Of a stretch of 64,000 nucleotides of DNA, positions 9,992 to 19,385 are shown one piece after another (within the stretch, counting starts at the first letter, position 1; each line of letters starts with the position of its first letter). The position numbers were made by a program, and so were the translations under genes. The notes beneath the pieces were generated by a model that worked only from the letters and a program-made list of their open reading frames with translations, had not been told where the DNA came from and did not search any database. Source of the DNA: Tsuneonella suprasediminis (GTDB lineage: Bacteria > Pseudomonadota > Alphaproteobacteria > Sphingomonadales > Sphingomonadaceae); the NCBI RefSeq assembly GCF_003605755.1, contig NZ_RAHJ01000019.1, positions 62,001-126,000 of the forward strand, given 5' to 3'.

Positions 9992-10022
9992 AGGGCGGGG
10001 CCGAAAGGCTCCGCCCTTTTTA
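9992..10022 (+). terminator. Terminator of the outer-membrane protein gene
   Basis: GGGCGGGGCC, a GAAA tetraloop and GGCTCCGCCC form a ten-pair stem (one G-U) followed by a run of T. It begins 24 bases after the stop codon. Confidence 0.92.
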
Positions 10023-10059
10023 GTGAACGGAGCATAATGAGGATGGCTGCCGAGCTGGT

Positions 10060-10563
10060 CTATCGACCGAGCTTGGCGCAACCGACTGTGGCGGAATCCA
10101 TCGCGGTGGCCGCGCCATCGAGATCATAGGTGTTGGCGAAGCGGCGGCCGCGGGCATCGCGGGCGGCTATCGTCATCGTGGTGGCGGATCGCATGGCAGC
10201 CACGATAGCGGCATCGCCTGCTTTATCCGTCGCCCAAGCCGCCGCGCCGCCGCCGGTCAGGGCGAAGCGTTTGCTGCCAACGCGCAGCGCCAGTTGCGGT
10301 TCGGCGGCCAGCTTGCGCGACAGGCGAAAGTGGACCTGTCCGCGAATACCGCGTTTGGGCCAGGTGGCGACTGTCGCATAAGGCTGGTAATCGCGCTGGC
10401 TGGTACTGTCGCGGGCCTTCGCAATGGCATAGCAACGCGGAGCGGCGGGATCGCGGAACGCGCCCCAGCCGCCGAACATCCCCAGACTGTCGCGCGCCGC
10501 CAGCGGGCTGGCCAGTGCAACGGTGGCTGCGATAGCGAGGATGGAGGTGGCGACCTTATGCAT
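10060..10563 (-). CDS. Exported IalB-like protein
   Basis: A 167-residue protein with a signal peptide (MHKVATSILAIAATVALASPLAA). The body has the RCYAIAKA start, a central GQVHFRLSRK/LRVGSKRFAL stretch and a final cysteine (VGCAKLGR). This is the look of the invasion-associated locus B (IalB)-like family of small periplasmic alphaproteobacterial proteins. Two cysteines could form a disulfide. Its start overlaps the greB stop by eight bases, so the two are probably co-transcribed. Role unknown. Confidence 0.65.
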   Translation of the reverse strand: MHKVATSILAIAATVALASPLAARDSLGMFGGWGAFRDPAAPRCYAIAKARDSTSQRDYQPYATVATWPKRGIRGQVHFRLSRKLAAEPQLALRVGSKRFALTGGGAAAWATDKAGDAAIVAAMRSATTMTIAARDARGRRFANTYDLDGAATAMDSATVGCAKLGR

Positions 10564-11044
10564 AGCGGATCGCCACGACTTCCCATTCCTTCACCCCGCC
10601 GGGCAGGCGCACGGTCCGCAGATCGCCAATCGCCGCACCCCGAAGAGCGCGTGCCAGCGGGCTGGACCAGCCGATCCGCCCCGCGCCGGCATCCTGCTCG
10701 TCATCTCCGACCAGCGTCAGTTCCATTCGCGCATCGTCTTCGTCAGCGATCTCGACCGTTGCACCGAAGAACACCCGGCTCTGATCCGGTTGCTGAGCGG
10801 GATCGATCACGCGGGCCGATTTCATCCGCCGGGCGAGGTGAGCCAGCTCGCGGTCGATTTCGCGCATCCGCTTGCGGCCATAGATATAGTCGCCGTTTTC
10901 CGAACGATCACCGTTGCCCGCCGCCCAGCTGACGATCTCCACGATCTGCGGACGTTCGGTGCCCAGCAGGTGGTCGTACCGCGCCTTCATCGCGGCATAG
11001 CCCGCCGGACTGATCGGATTGGTTGGTCGCTGCTGCCCCGCCAT
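10556..11044 (-). CDS. greB: Transcription elongation factor GreB
   Basis: A 162-residue Gre factor that rescues backtracked RNA polymerase by stimulating transcript cleavage. The N-terminal coiled coil carries the acidic tip GDRSENGDYIYGRKRMREID, with DYIYGRKR favouring GreB over GreA. The C-terminal FKBP-like domain includes ARALRGAAIGD. Length is typical. It lies 25 bases downstream of the lytic transglycosylase gene stop on the same strand and may be read through from it. Confidence 0.92.
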   Translation of the reverse strand: MAGQQRPTNPISPAGYAAMKARYDHLLGTERPQIVEIVSWAAGNGDRSENGDYIYGRKRMREIDRELAHLARRMKSARVIDPAQQPDQSRVFFGATVEIADEDDARMELTLVGDDEQDAGAGRIGWSSPLARALRGAAIGDLRTVRLPGGVKEWEVVAIRYA

Positions 11045-11068
11045 ATCGTGTTGCCCCCTCGTGCCCGA

Positions 11069-13039
11069 TCAGGGACGACGGGCGCCGATGAAGCGATAGA
11101 TCGACTTGGGCTGGCCATAGCGGATCCGATCAGGATGCATCGCTTCGTACACCACGGCGTTTTCCAGCACGCGCTGGACATAGTTCTTGGTTTCGAAAAT
11201 CGGGATACTTTCGATCCATTGCAGCCAGTCGATATTGCCGTTGCGCGGATCGCCATTGGCCCGCAGCCATTTGTTCACATTGCCCGGACCGGCGTTGTAG
11301 GCAGCGACTGCCAGTGGATAGCTGCCGCCGTAATAGTCCATCATCCGGGCGAAATAGCCATCGCCCAGCTGGATGTTGTATTGCGGATCGCCGGTGAGGT
11401 TGGCGCTCATATAGGCCATGCCCAGCTTACCCGCCTGTTCGCGCGCGGTGCCCGGCATCAACTGCATCAGCCCACGCGCGCCCGCGTGGCTGGTGCGGGT
11501 TTCATCGAATTCGCTTTCCTGCCGGGCGATGGCGTGCACCATCGTGAAGTCGGTGCCCGGCGGGTTGGATACGGTGGGGAACCCGGCGCCGGTGAACTGA
11601 GTCAGCCCTTTTTCCGGTGCGACGCGACCGACCACGACCGACAGTTCGGGCAAGCGGATCTGCTGCGCGAAATCGGCCACCAGCGCCATCTGCTCCGGCG
11701 TCTCGGCTTTCTCTGCAATCGCGATGAAGAAATAGCGCTCGGTGCGCCAGTCGATGCCATTGCGGGCGGTATGGGCGATCGCCTGCGCCAGCGGTTCCTG
11801 CGCGAAAACGGCGCGCTGTGCGGGGGTGACCGGTGGCGGAGTGTTCGCTGCAAAATCGGGCAGCGGGCGATTCAGATGGCCCAGAGCCAGCTGGCCATAG
11901 AAATATTCCGGATATTCGGCCGCCATTTCGAAATAACGTTCCGCCCCGGCCCTGTCGCCTGCCTTGGCCAGCGCATTACCCGCCCAGAAGAACCCCTTGG
12001 ACCGGGTCTGCGGGGTGCGCGCCGAATTGCCATAGCGATAGAACATCGGCGCGGCCAGGCGCCCGTCGCCCAGCGACCACAGCGCTTTTGTCCCGCCAAG
12101 CCACATCAGCGAGGTGTAGTCATCGCGCAGGCGATAGCTCATCGACGAAATATCGGCGTTGGGTTCGAACAGATCGTCGGTCTTGCTGGCGATCTGCGCG
12201 GCAGTGCGTGAATCCGCCCCCCGCGCAGAGATCAGCATTTCGCCGATCATATCTTCCGGGTCGAACGCCGGGCGCGTGGAGGCGGGCCGGTTGGCGAGCA
12301 TCTGTTGCTCGGCATATCCCTGGCTCGTCTTTCGGTAGAAGCGTGCAAGGTTATACACATAGCCTGCATCGCTCGTCGCGTCGGCAGGAACGGGCAGGCC
12401 ATTTGCTGATGGATCGACACCTTGCACCAGCGATAGGCGCGCCATGAACAACGCTCGGTTTGCCGGGCTGACCAGCGCGATCTGTCGCGCGGCGGCAGTG
12501 GTATCGCCCTGCCACAGCAGAGCATCCATCCGCGCATCCTGATCGTCCTGCGTAAAGCGGCTGCCGAACATGCCGACAAGGTATGCCTCAGATGGCGAAC
12601 TCATCGTGCCGCCGCGCCATGCCAGCCGTGCCGCCTCCGCCGCTTCGGGTCGGTTCACCGCTGCCAGCGCCAGCGCATATCGCGCGCGGGCCGGATTGCT
12701 GAGCGGAGGGAAACGGTCGAAAAACGCCACGATCTGTGCCGGAGTGGAAGGATCGCGGTCCAGCGCATCTTCAGCTTGCCCGCGGATAATATGACTGCGC
12801 GGGTAATCGGGGTAGGCGAGCAGGAACCCGGCATAGTCGGCGAATGCGAGCCGGTCGTTGCTCATCAGCTGCTGCCAACGTGCGACGGCAGCAGAGGCCT
12901 GCGTGGGTTGCATGGCAACCAGTTGCGTACGCCCGGCCTGCACCGGTGTAACCTGCGCCGCCAACGGTGCCGACGCGGTGAGCGCGACAGTGGCGACGGA
13001 ACTTAAAACAATCGTTCGAATAGCGACCATGCTGGACAT
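11069..13039 (-). CDS. Soluble lytic murein transglycosylase
   Basis: A 656-residue periplasmic enzyme that cleaves peptidoglycan glycan strands to 1,6-anhydro muropeptides. The signal peptide runs through TASAPLAAQ. A long alpha-helical superhelix of tetratricopeptide-like repeats fills the middle. The C-terminal SLT domain has IARQESEFDETRTSHAGARGLMQ, in which the glutamate after RQ is the expected catalytic acid, then MPGTA and AYNAGPGNV. The ATG at 13039 is chosen for the signal peptide and an AAGGAG about 12 bases upstream; a second ATG three codons later is an alternative. Divergent from dapA. Confidence 0.93.
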   Translation of the reverse strand: MSSMVAIRTIVLSSVATVALTASAPLAAQVTPVQAGRTQLVAMQPTQASAAVARWQQLMSNDRLAFADYAGFLLAYPDYPRSHIIRGQAEDALDRDPSTPAQIVAFFDRFPPLSNPARARYALALAAVNRPEAAEAARLAWRGGTMSSPSEAYLVGMFGSRFTQDDQDARMDALLWQGDTTAAARQIALVSPANRALFMARLSLVQGVDPSANGLPVPADATSDAGYVYNLARFYRKTSQGYAEQQMLANRPASTRPAFDPEDMIGEMLISARGADSRTAAQIASKTDDLFEPNADISSMSYRLRDDYTSLMWLGGTKALWSLGDGRLAAPMFYRYGNSARTPQTRSKGFFWAGNALAKAGDRAGAERYFEMAAEYPEYFYGQLALGHLNRPLPDFAANTPPPVTPAQRAVFAQEPLAQAIAHTARNGIDWRTERYFFIAIAEKAETPEQMALVADFAQQIRLPELSVVVGRVAPEKGLTQFTGAGFPTVSNPPGTDFTMVHAIARQESEFDETRTSHAGARGLMQLMPGTAREQAGKLGMAYMSANLTGDPQYNIQLGDGYFARMMDYYGGSYPLAVAAYNAGPGNVNKWLRANGDPRNGNIDWLQWIESIPIFETKNYVQRVLENAVVYEAMHPDRIRYGQPKSIYRFIGARRP

Positions 13040-13151
13040 TATGGCCAACGGCTCCTTATCAGGCGCTGAATGAATTTCCCCCCGTGGGAATGTGCCAGCC
13101 GTTTCCGGCCTGCACAGCGCCCGATATGAACAGACTAAAGGCTCAACCGCA

Positions 13152-14042
13152 ATGTTTTCCGGATCGATACCCGCCCTTGTGACTCCTTTTCGCGACGGAT
13201 CGTTCGACGAGGCGGCTTTTCGCAAACTCGTGGACTGGCAAATCGAATCCGGCAGCAGTGCGCTGGTCCCGTGCGGCACCACGGGCGAGGCATCGACCCT
13301 GTCGAACGCCGAACATCATCGCGTGATCGAAGTCTGCGTCGAACAGGCAGCGGGCCGGGTGCCGGTAATCGCCGGGTGCGGCAGCAACGACACGCAGAAC
13401 GCGTTGCTGCATATGAGCTTTTCCAAGAAGGCGGGGGCTTCCGCAGCGCTTTGTGTGGCCCCATATTACAACCGCCCCAGTCAGCAGGGAATTATCGCCC
13501 ATTTCAGCTATCTGGCGGAAAACAACGATTTGCCGATCATTCTTTACAATGTTCCGGGGCGCACGGTGACCGATATCATGCCGGAAACGGTGTGCGAACT
13601 GGCCAAGCGCTATCCCGAACGAATCATCGGTATCAAGGATGCCAGCGGCGACCTGTCGCGGGTGACCGATCATCGGATGGGAATTGGCAAGCATTTCTGT
13701 CAGTTATCGGGGGATGACGAACTGGCATTGCCCGCCAATGCCGCTGGTTCGGTTGGCTGTATTTCTGTCACCGCCAATGTCGCGCCCGCGCTGTGTGCCG
13801 AATTCCAGCAGGCCTGCGCGGACAACGATCTGGTGAAGGCGCGCGAGCTGAACGACCGGCTCTATCCGTTGCATTATGCCATGTTCGAAGATGCCAGCCC
13901 CGGCCCGGTGAAATACGCCCTCAGCCGGGTGCATAGCTGGCTGCTGCCCGATATTCGCCTGCCGATGGTGGAATGCAACGATGCGGCCAGGGCGGCGGTC
14001 GATGCCGCACTGGTACATGCGGGGCTGGTCGAAGCGGCCTGA
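13152..14042 (+). CDS. dapA: 4-hydroxy-tetrahydrodipicolinate synthase
   Basis: A 296-residue aldolase-type TIM barrel that condenses pyruvate with aspartate semialdehyde in the lysine and meso-diaminopimelate pathway. Lys162 (GIKDASGD) is the Schiff-base lysine and Tyr132 (LYNVPGRT) the catalytic tyrosine; CGTTGE near residue 41 binds the pyruvate carboxylate. The ATG at 13152 matches the conserved family start. Divergent from a murein hydrolase gene, it supplies the diaminopimelate of the cell wall. About 65 bases separate it from smpB. Confidence 0.97.
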   Translation: MFSGSIPALVTPFRDGSFDEAAFRKLVDWQIESGSSALVPCGTTGEASTLSNAEHHRVIEVCVEQAAGRVPVIAGCGSNDTQNALLHMSFSKKAGASAALCVAPYYNRPSQQGIIAHFSYLAENNDLPIILYNVPGRTVTDIMPETVCELAKRYPERIIGIKDASGDLSRVTDHRMGIGKHFCQLSGDDELALPANAAGSVGCISVTANVAPALCAEFQQACADNDLVKARELNDRLYPLHYAMFEDASPGPVKYALSRVHSWLLPDIRLPMVECNDAARAAVDAALVHAGLVEAA

Positions 14043-14106
14043 TCGGCGGCATCGCGACTGGGGTGACTTGGCATTATGCAGGGGAACGCCTAGATGCGCT
14101 CCCCTC

Positions 14107-14589
14107 ATGGCCCGTCCTAAACCTACTCCGTTCGATAAAACCAAAACCGTCGCTGAAAACCGGCGCGCGCGGTTCGATTACTTTATCGAAGACACTTTCG
14201 AAGCGGGGCTGATGCTGACCGGCACCGAAGTGAAGAGCCTGCGCGCAGGCGAAGCGACGATTGCCGAAAGCTATGCCGAAATTCGTGGGGGCGAGGTATG
14301 GCTGGTTAACGCCAACGTGCCCGAATTCAGCCACGGCAACCGCTTCAACCACGAGCCCAAGCGCCCGCGTAAACTGCTGCTGCACGAACGCGAAATCGCT
14401 AAGATGACCGGCGCGGTGGAGCGCAAGGGGATGACGCTGGTCCCGCTGAGCATCTATTTCAACAGTAAAGGCCGGGCGAAAGTCGAACTGGCGCTGGCCA
14501 AGGGCAAGCAGGCGCAGGACAAACGACAGACGATCAAGGAGCGTGACTGGAAACGCGACAAGGCCCGTCTGTTGCGCGATCGTGGCTGA
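14107..14589 (+). CDS. smpB: SsrA-binding protein SmpB
   Basis: A 160-residue tmRNA partner needed for trans-translation and rescue of stalled ribosomes. The family hallmarks are clear: [30 protein letters not shown], the oligonucleotide-binding barrel, and the basic C-terminal tail ([25 protein letters not shown]). The ATG at 14107 gives the normal length. No tmRNA gene was recognised in the window. Confidence 0.97.
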   Translation: MARPKPTPFDKTKTVAENRRARFDYFIEDTFEAGLMLTGTEVKSLRAGEATIAESYAEIRGGEVWLVNANVPEFSHGNRFNHEPKRPRKLLLHEREIAKMTGAVERKGMTLVPLSIYFNSKGRAKVELALAKGKQAQDKRQTIKERDWKRDKARLLRDRG

Positions 14590-14722
14590 CACCGAAGGGG
14601 AGATGGAATTGCGGCCTATCCCCGCTGGAACCTTCCTCCGAAGCCGCGATTGAGCCGACAATTGCAAAGGTTCGTCGGGCAACCTCTTTAACCGACCTGC
14701 AAAAGGTGTATCTGCACCAGCA

Positions 14723-15295
14723 ATGTCCAATCCCTTCTCCCGCTGGGCCAGCAGGAACATGCCGACACGCGAAGGCATGGCGAAGAACAAGTATCTCGCC
14801 CCGATCGCGCATCGTTTCCTGAGCCCCGAATTGTGGCGCTTCACCCGCCGATCGGTGCCGCGTGGGGTGGCGCTGGGGCTTTTTGCCGGCTTTATTGTGC
14901 CAGTCGGGCAAATATTTCTGGCGGCGTTTCTGGCTTTGCCGACGCGGGCCAATGTGCCGCTGGCGGCGTTGGTCACTTTTATAACCAACCCGCTGACTTT
15001 CCCGTTCTGGGCCGTGCTGGCCACCAAGGTCGGGCGTTTCATGCTTAAAATCGATGCGGTCACGGTTAACGCTTCGCAATCGACGATGGCCAGTGGGCCG
15101 TGGGCATGGTTCACCGGGTTTTTCGAACTGGCCGGGGCGGCGGCGGTCGGTTTTATCGTGATGGCGGTGGTGTTCTCATCGGTCGGCTATTTCGTGACGA
15201 ACTTCGTCTGGCGCTTCATCGTCGCCAATCGCCGCAAGGCGCGGCTGCGGAAAATGGAAGCGCGGCTGGATGAAAGGCTGAAAGCGGGCAAATGA
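14723..15295 (+). CDS. DUF2062 membrane protein
   Basis: A 190-residue protein with about three membrane segments and the DUF2062 pattern (PRGVALGLFAGFIVPVGQ and FITNPLTFPFWAVL). The C-terminal 20 residues are strongly basic. Its function is unknown across the family. Its stop overlaps the start of cckA by four bases (ATGA), so the two are translationally coupled, and a link to CckA membrane function is possible but only inferred. Confidence 0.88.
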   Translation: MSNPFSRWASRNMPTREGMAKNKYLAPIAHRFLSPELWRFTRRSVPRGVALGLFAGFIVPVGQIFLAAFLALPTRANVPLAALVTFITNPLTFPFWAVLATKVGRFMLKIDAVTVNASQSTMASGPWAWFTGFFELAGAAAVGFIVMAVVFSSVGYFVTNFVWRFIVANRRKARLRKMEARLDERLKAGK

Positions 15296-17748
15296 ACGGC
15301 GGGCCACGCTTTACTCTGCCGCGAGGCGCAAGCGCGGATATGCGTCCGCCGGTCCTGCTCGGCGGGATCGCAGGTGCTCTGGTGCTCAGCGCGCTATTGC
15401 TGTGGCTGATAACGGGGCAGGGCGTTGTTGCTCTCGCGTTCTTTGGCGGAGTTGCGGCTTTGCTTGGGGTGGCGATCGTGCTGGATCGGATGCGCCCCTC
15501 TGCGGAAAGAAGCGAGTTGGAGCCGCCCGACTGGTCGGTGACAGTGGCTGCGCTGGAGCGCGACGGAGCGGCTGTTGCGATTGCCGACCGGGCCAACCGA
15601 TTGGTCTGCGCCAACGCGACATATGAAAGCTGGTTCGGCAATCAGAGTGCACCGCCGGGGTTGCCGCTCGATCGCAAAGGTCTGGAGGCGCTCACCCGTA
15701 CCGCGCGCGAGGCATGGCGCGACGGGAAGAGCACGGCGCGCGGTATCGTGTCGGATGACGGCAGCCACGCGTGGAATATTTGGGCCGAACGGGCCGGGCG
15801 GGGGGAGGATTACCTCGTCTGGCGCTTTGTGGCGATCACCGAAGAAGATCCGACCGGCGAGATGGCCGCGCGGATTACCGGGCAACTTGGCCGCTTGCTG
15901 TCGCGCGCCGGAATCGAAGCCGCGCTGGTCGCGACCGATGGCACGGTCAGCGCCTGTGCCCCCGGCTTTGCGGAGCGGGCGACCGGCGATGCCACCGCAA
16001 CGCTGGCCGGGCAGGATTTCGCGCGTCTGCTGCGAACCGACGATCAGGACCACATTTTCTTCGCGCGCGAAGGGCGGCGGGGTAATCCGCAGACGCTGAT
16101 CCATGTGCCGCTGGGTGATCCGCAATCGGCCCGCGCTCCGGGGCCGGACGAGTGCGCGTCGCTGATGCTGCTGATCGACAGTACAGTGGGCATGGGAAGC
16201 GGCGATGCCAGCGCGCAGCAGGCGACCCCGCAGCTCGAATCGCTGCTTGGCGCATTGCCGCTGGGGCTGGCGGTGACAGACCGCGATGGACGCTTTCTGT
16301 TCGCCAACCGCGCATTTCGCCGGGCAGGTGGGATCGAGGAAGGCAGCTTGCCGCAATACCCTTCCGACCTTGTCGTGCGCGAAGACAAGACGGCGCTGTC
16401 GGATGCCGTCCGCCGTTTTGGCAAAGGGCCTGCGACCAGCGGCGATATGGCGATCCGCCTGCGCGATATGCCCGACGATCCGGTGTCGCTCGGCATTGCC
16501 GGTGTACGCGGGCTGGGCGAAGTGGCGGTTCTGCTCAGCCTGGTCGATTCGACGGAGGAAAACCGGCTCAAACGACAAGTGGCGCAGGCTACCAAGATGC
16601 AGGCCGTTGGTCAGCTCGCGGGCGGGGTCGCGCACGATTTCAACAACGTGCTGACCGCTGTTATCGGCACTTGCGACCTGATGCTGCTGCGCCATACGCC
16701 CGGTGACAGCGACTATGACGATATCCAGCAGATCCGCGCCAACTCCAACCGTGCGGCTGCGCTGACCCGGCAATTGCTGGCATTCAGCCGCCAGCAGACT
16801 TTGCGGCCCGAAGTTCTGCAACTGCCCGATGTCATCAGCGAAGTGGGCATGTTGCTGAAGCGGTTGCTGGGCGAAAAGATCGAGCTGTCGGTTCATCACG
16901 ACCGCGATCTTGGCCCGGTGCGCGCCGACCCGCAGCAGCTGGAGCAGGTGATCGTCAACCTCGTGGTCAATGCGCGCGATGCGATGCTGGCGCATGGTGA
17001 CAGCGGCAAAGTGTCGATTTCCACTCGCCGTGTCACCGCGCAGGATGTCCGCAAGGTAGCCAGCGAGATATTGCCGGAGGCCGACTATACCGTACTGGTG
17101 GTGCAGGATACCGGCGGCGGCATTCCGCCCGAAAACCTCACCAAGATATTCGAACCGTTCTTCACGACTAAGGAGCTGGGCAAGGGCACCGGGCTGGGCC
17201 TGTCCACTGTCTATGGCATTGTGAAGCAATCGGGTGGTTTCATTTTTGCCGATAATTTTCCGGCGATCGGCCATCCCGAAGGCGCGCGGTTCAGCATCTA
17301 TTTCCCGGTCCACCGGGGCGAAGCACCCGCGACCGAGAAATCGAAACCGGCCGAACCGGCGGCGAACTGGTCGGGCGGGGGGCGTATCCTGCTGGTCGAG
17401 GATGAAGACATGGTCCGCGCCGTGGCCGAACGCGCGTTGTCGCGGGCGGGCTACACAGTCACCCCTTGCGCCGATGGCGAAGAAGGGCTGGCCGCTGTCG
17501 CCAACGGAGGCGAATTCGATCTGATCGTGTCCGACGTGGTCATGCCGGGAATGGATGGTCCGGCGATGGCACGGCAGGTCCGCAAGGTGAAACCCCGGCT
17601 GCCGATCCTGTTCATGTCAGGCTATGCCGAAGAGCAGCTTCGCAGCGAAATCGATATCGAAGCGATGCATTTCATGCCCAAACCATTCAGTGTGCAGCAG
17701 ATTTCGGACACTGTGGCAGGCCTGCTGGCGAAATACGCGGCGAAGTGA
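15292..17748 (+). CDS. cckA: Cell-cycle hybrid sensor histidine kinase CckA
   Basis: An 818-residue hybrid kinase. Two membrane segments lie at about 20-65, then come two to three PAS-like regions (about 75-430), HisKA with [12 protein letters not shown] (His448), an HATPase domain with [11 protein letters not shown] and [13 protein letters not shown], and a C-terminal receiver with Asp748 in SDVVMPG. This matches CckA, which in alphaproteobacteria feeds phosphate through ChpT to CtrA and CpdR; in Sphingomonadales the pathway mainly affects motility and the cell cycle. cpdR is present in the same window at 30916-31305. Overlaps the DUF2062 gene by four bases. Confidence 0.93.
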   Translation: MNGGPRFTLPRGASADMRPPVLLGGIAGALVLSALLLWLITGQGVVALAFFGGVAALLGVAIVLDRMRPSAERSELEPPDWSVTVAALERDGAAVAIADRANRLVCANATYESWFGNQSAPPGLPLDRKGLEALTRTAREAWRDGKSTARGIVSDDGSHAWNIWAERAGRGEDYLVWRFVAITEEDPTGEMAARITGQLGRLLSRAGIEAALVATDGTVSACAPGFAERATGDATATLAGQDFARLLRTDDQDHIFFAREGRRGNPQTLIHVPLGDPQSARAPGPDECASLMLLIDSTVGMGSGDASAQQATPQLESLLGALPLGLAVTDRDGRFLFANRAFRRAGGIEEGSLPQYPSDLVVREDKTALSDAVRRFGKGPATSGDMAIRLRDMPDDPVSLGIAGVRGLGEVAVLLSLVDSTEENRLKRQVAQATKMQAVGQLAGGVAHDFNNVLTAVIGTCDLMLLRHTPGDSDYDDIQQIRANSNRAAALTRQLLAFSRQQTLRPEVLQLPDVISEVGMLLKRLLGEKIELSVHHDRDLGPVRADPQQLEQVIVNLVVNARDAMLAHGDSGKVSISTRRVTAQDVRKVASEILPEADYTVLVVQDTGGGIPPENLTKIFEPFFTTKELGKGTGLGLSTVYGIVKQSGGFIFADNFPAIGHPEGARFSIYFPVHRGEAPATEKSKPAEPAANWSGGGRILLVEDEDMVRAVAERALSRAGYTVTPCADGEEGLAAVANGGEFDLIVSDVVMPGMDGPAMARQVRKVKPRLPILFMSGYAEEQLRSEIDIEAMHFMPKPFSVQQISDTVAGLLAKYAAK

Positions 17749-17874
17749 GGCGCGCTTTGCGGTCGTTTTCCAAACTGGCCGCCATTCCCGAAGCGGGTTG
17801 ACCTCGACATTCACCGTGCCGCAATGTCGCTGCGGCAACGATGTCGCTCATTCACCAGTCTTGGGGGAAGACTC

Positions 17875-19371
17875 ATGCGCTATTCCACTATTCTTGCGGC
17901 CCCAGCGTTCGGCGCGCTGGCTACGGCCGCGCTGGCGCAGGACACGCCCGATGCCCCCAGCGCGCAAGGCGATCTGGCGGTGACGATTTATAACAACGAT
18001 CAGGCGCTGGTGCAGGATGTGCGCCAGCTCGAAATCGCCAGAGGGCGCAGCCGGATCGAATTTCCCGACGTTTCCGCCCGTATTCGCCCGGAAACGCTCA
18101 GCTTCGCAGCTGACGGCGCGGGGATTATTGAACAGAACTTCGATTTCGACCTGCTCACCCCTGGCAAGATGATGGAAAAGGCTATCGGGCAGACCATTAC
18201 CCTGATCCGTACCAATCCGGCGACTGGCGCTGAAACCCGCGAGCGGGCCAAAGTGCTGAGCACGGCGGGCGGCGTGGTGGTGCAGATCGGGGACCGGATC
18301 GAGGTACTGCGTGACGATGGCCTGCCTGTACGCGCCGTGTTCGACCGGGTGCCACCAAACTTGCGCGCACGCCCGACCCTCTCGGTTACAGTGGACAGCA
18401 ATCGCAGTGGACGTCGTCCGGCATCGATCCGCTATCTCACTGGCGGCCTTGGCTGGTCGGCGGACTACGTCGCGCTGTATGACGAAGGCAAAGGCACTAT
18501 CGATATGCAGGGTTGGGTCACGCTGACCAACCAGACCGGGACCACGTTCCACAATGCAGATACCGTGCTGGTTGCCGGTTCGCCGGGTTCGGGACAACCA
18601 TCCTATCAGCGGCGCCCCGTGCGCACCGCAACCACTCGCATGAGCCCCGGCACCGAAACCGCCGACCGCGAACAGCTTGGCGATTTCTATCTCTATCCGC
18701 TGCCGGCGCGCACCACGATTGCCAATGCCCAGACCAAACAGGTCAGCTTCCTCGATGTGCAGGGTGTTGCTGCGCGCAAGGTATATGCCCGCACAATCGG
18801 TTGGCTGAGTAACGAGGATTCCGCAGTAAACGTCGATAGCGCTATCGCGTTCTCGTCATCTCGCGATCAGGGGCTGGGCGACGCTCTGCCCGCCGGGACG
18901 GTGCGGTTTTACCAGCGCGACCGGCAGGGGACGCCGCAATTCATCGGTGAAAACACGATTGGCCACACGCCGATGGGCAGCGACCTGACGCTGAAGACCG
19001 GCGATGCGTTCGACGTGCTGGTGCAGGCCGAAGTGGAGAAGCGCGAGAAAATTCCCGCCGCCGAATGGGAAAAGTCCAGCCGCTATCGCGTGATCAAGGA
19101 TGGGCAGATTGTGACGGAGGTCGAAAGCCAACGGGCAGTCGATTACTGGCGCACGACCATGCGCTACACCTTCACCAACGCCAAATCGGTGCCGGTCGAT
19201 GTCGATCTGACGCAGGCGGGGCTGGATCGCGGGTGGTGGAGCCGCGACTATCGCGTGGTGAGCGAAGATGTCGCGGGCGAACAGGTCAACGCCGACCGCC
19301 GCACATATCATGTAACGGTGCCCGCCAATGGCAAACGCGTGGTGCGCGTGACGTATGAGGCGCGATACTAA
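17875..19371 (+). CDS. Exported DUF4139 protein, copy A
   Basis: A 498-residue protein with a signal peptide (ending ATAALAQD) followed by beta-rich DUF4139 sequence: DLAVTIYNNDQALVQDVRQ, GLGWSADYVALYD and the C-terminal NGKRVVRVTYEARY. The family is found in many Gram-negative bacteria and is of unknown function. The ATG at 17875 is preferred because GGGGGAAG precedes it and the signal peptide starts there. The next gene, 14 bases downstream, is a divergent paralogue. Confidence 0.87.
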   Translation: MRYSTILAAPAFGALATAALAQDTPDAPSAQGDLAVTIYNNDQALVQDVRQLEIARGRSRIEFPDVSARIRPETLSFAADGAGIIEQNFDFDLLTPGKMMEKAIGQTITLIRTNPATGAETRERAKVLSTAGGVVVQIGDRIEVLRDDGLPVRAVFDRVPPNLRARPTLSVTVDSNRSGRRPASIRYLTGGLGWSADYVALYDEGKGTIDMQGWVTLTNQTGTTFHNADTVLVAGSPGSGQPSYQRRPVRTATTRMSPGTETADREQLGDFYLYPLPARTTIANAQTKQVSFLDVQGVAARKVYARTIGWLSNEDSAVNVDSAIAFSSSRDQGLGDALPAGTVRFYQRDRQGTPQFIGENTIGHTPMGSDLTLKTGDAFDVLVQAEVEKREKIPAAEWEKSSRYRVIKDGQIVTEVESQRAVDYWRTTMRYTFTNAKSVPVDVDLTQAGLDRGWWSRDYRVVSEDVAGEQVNADRRTYHVTVPANGKRVVRVTYEARY

Positions 19372-19385
19372 GCGGGCGGGCGGCT

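Noticed and set aside
10523-12211. Open frame of 562 codons on the plus strand
   Set aside because: It is antisense to greB and the lytic transglycosylase and has no recognisable domain.
15394-17313. Open frame of 639 codons on the minus strand
   Set aside because: It is a shadow of cckA; the composition is histidine/glutamine/arginine-rich as expected from a reversed frame.
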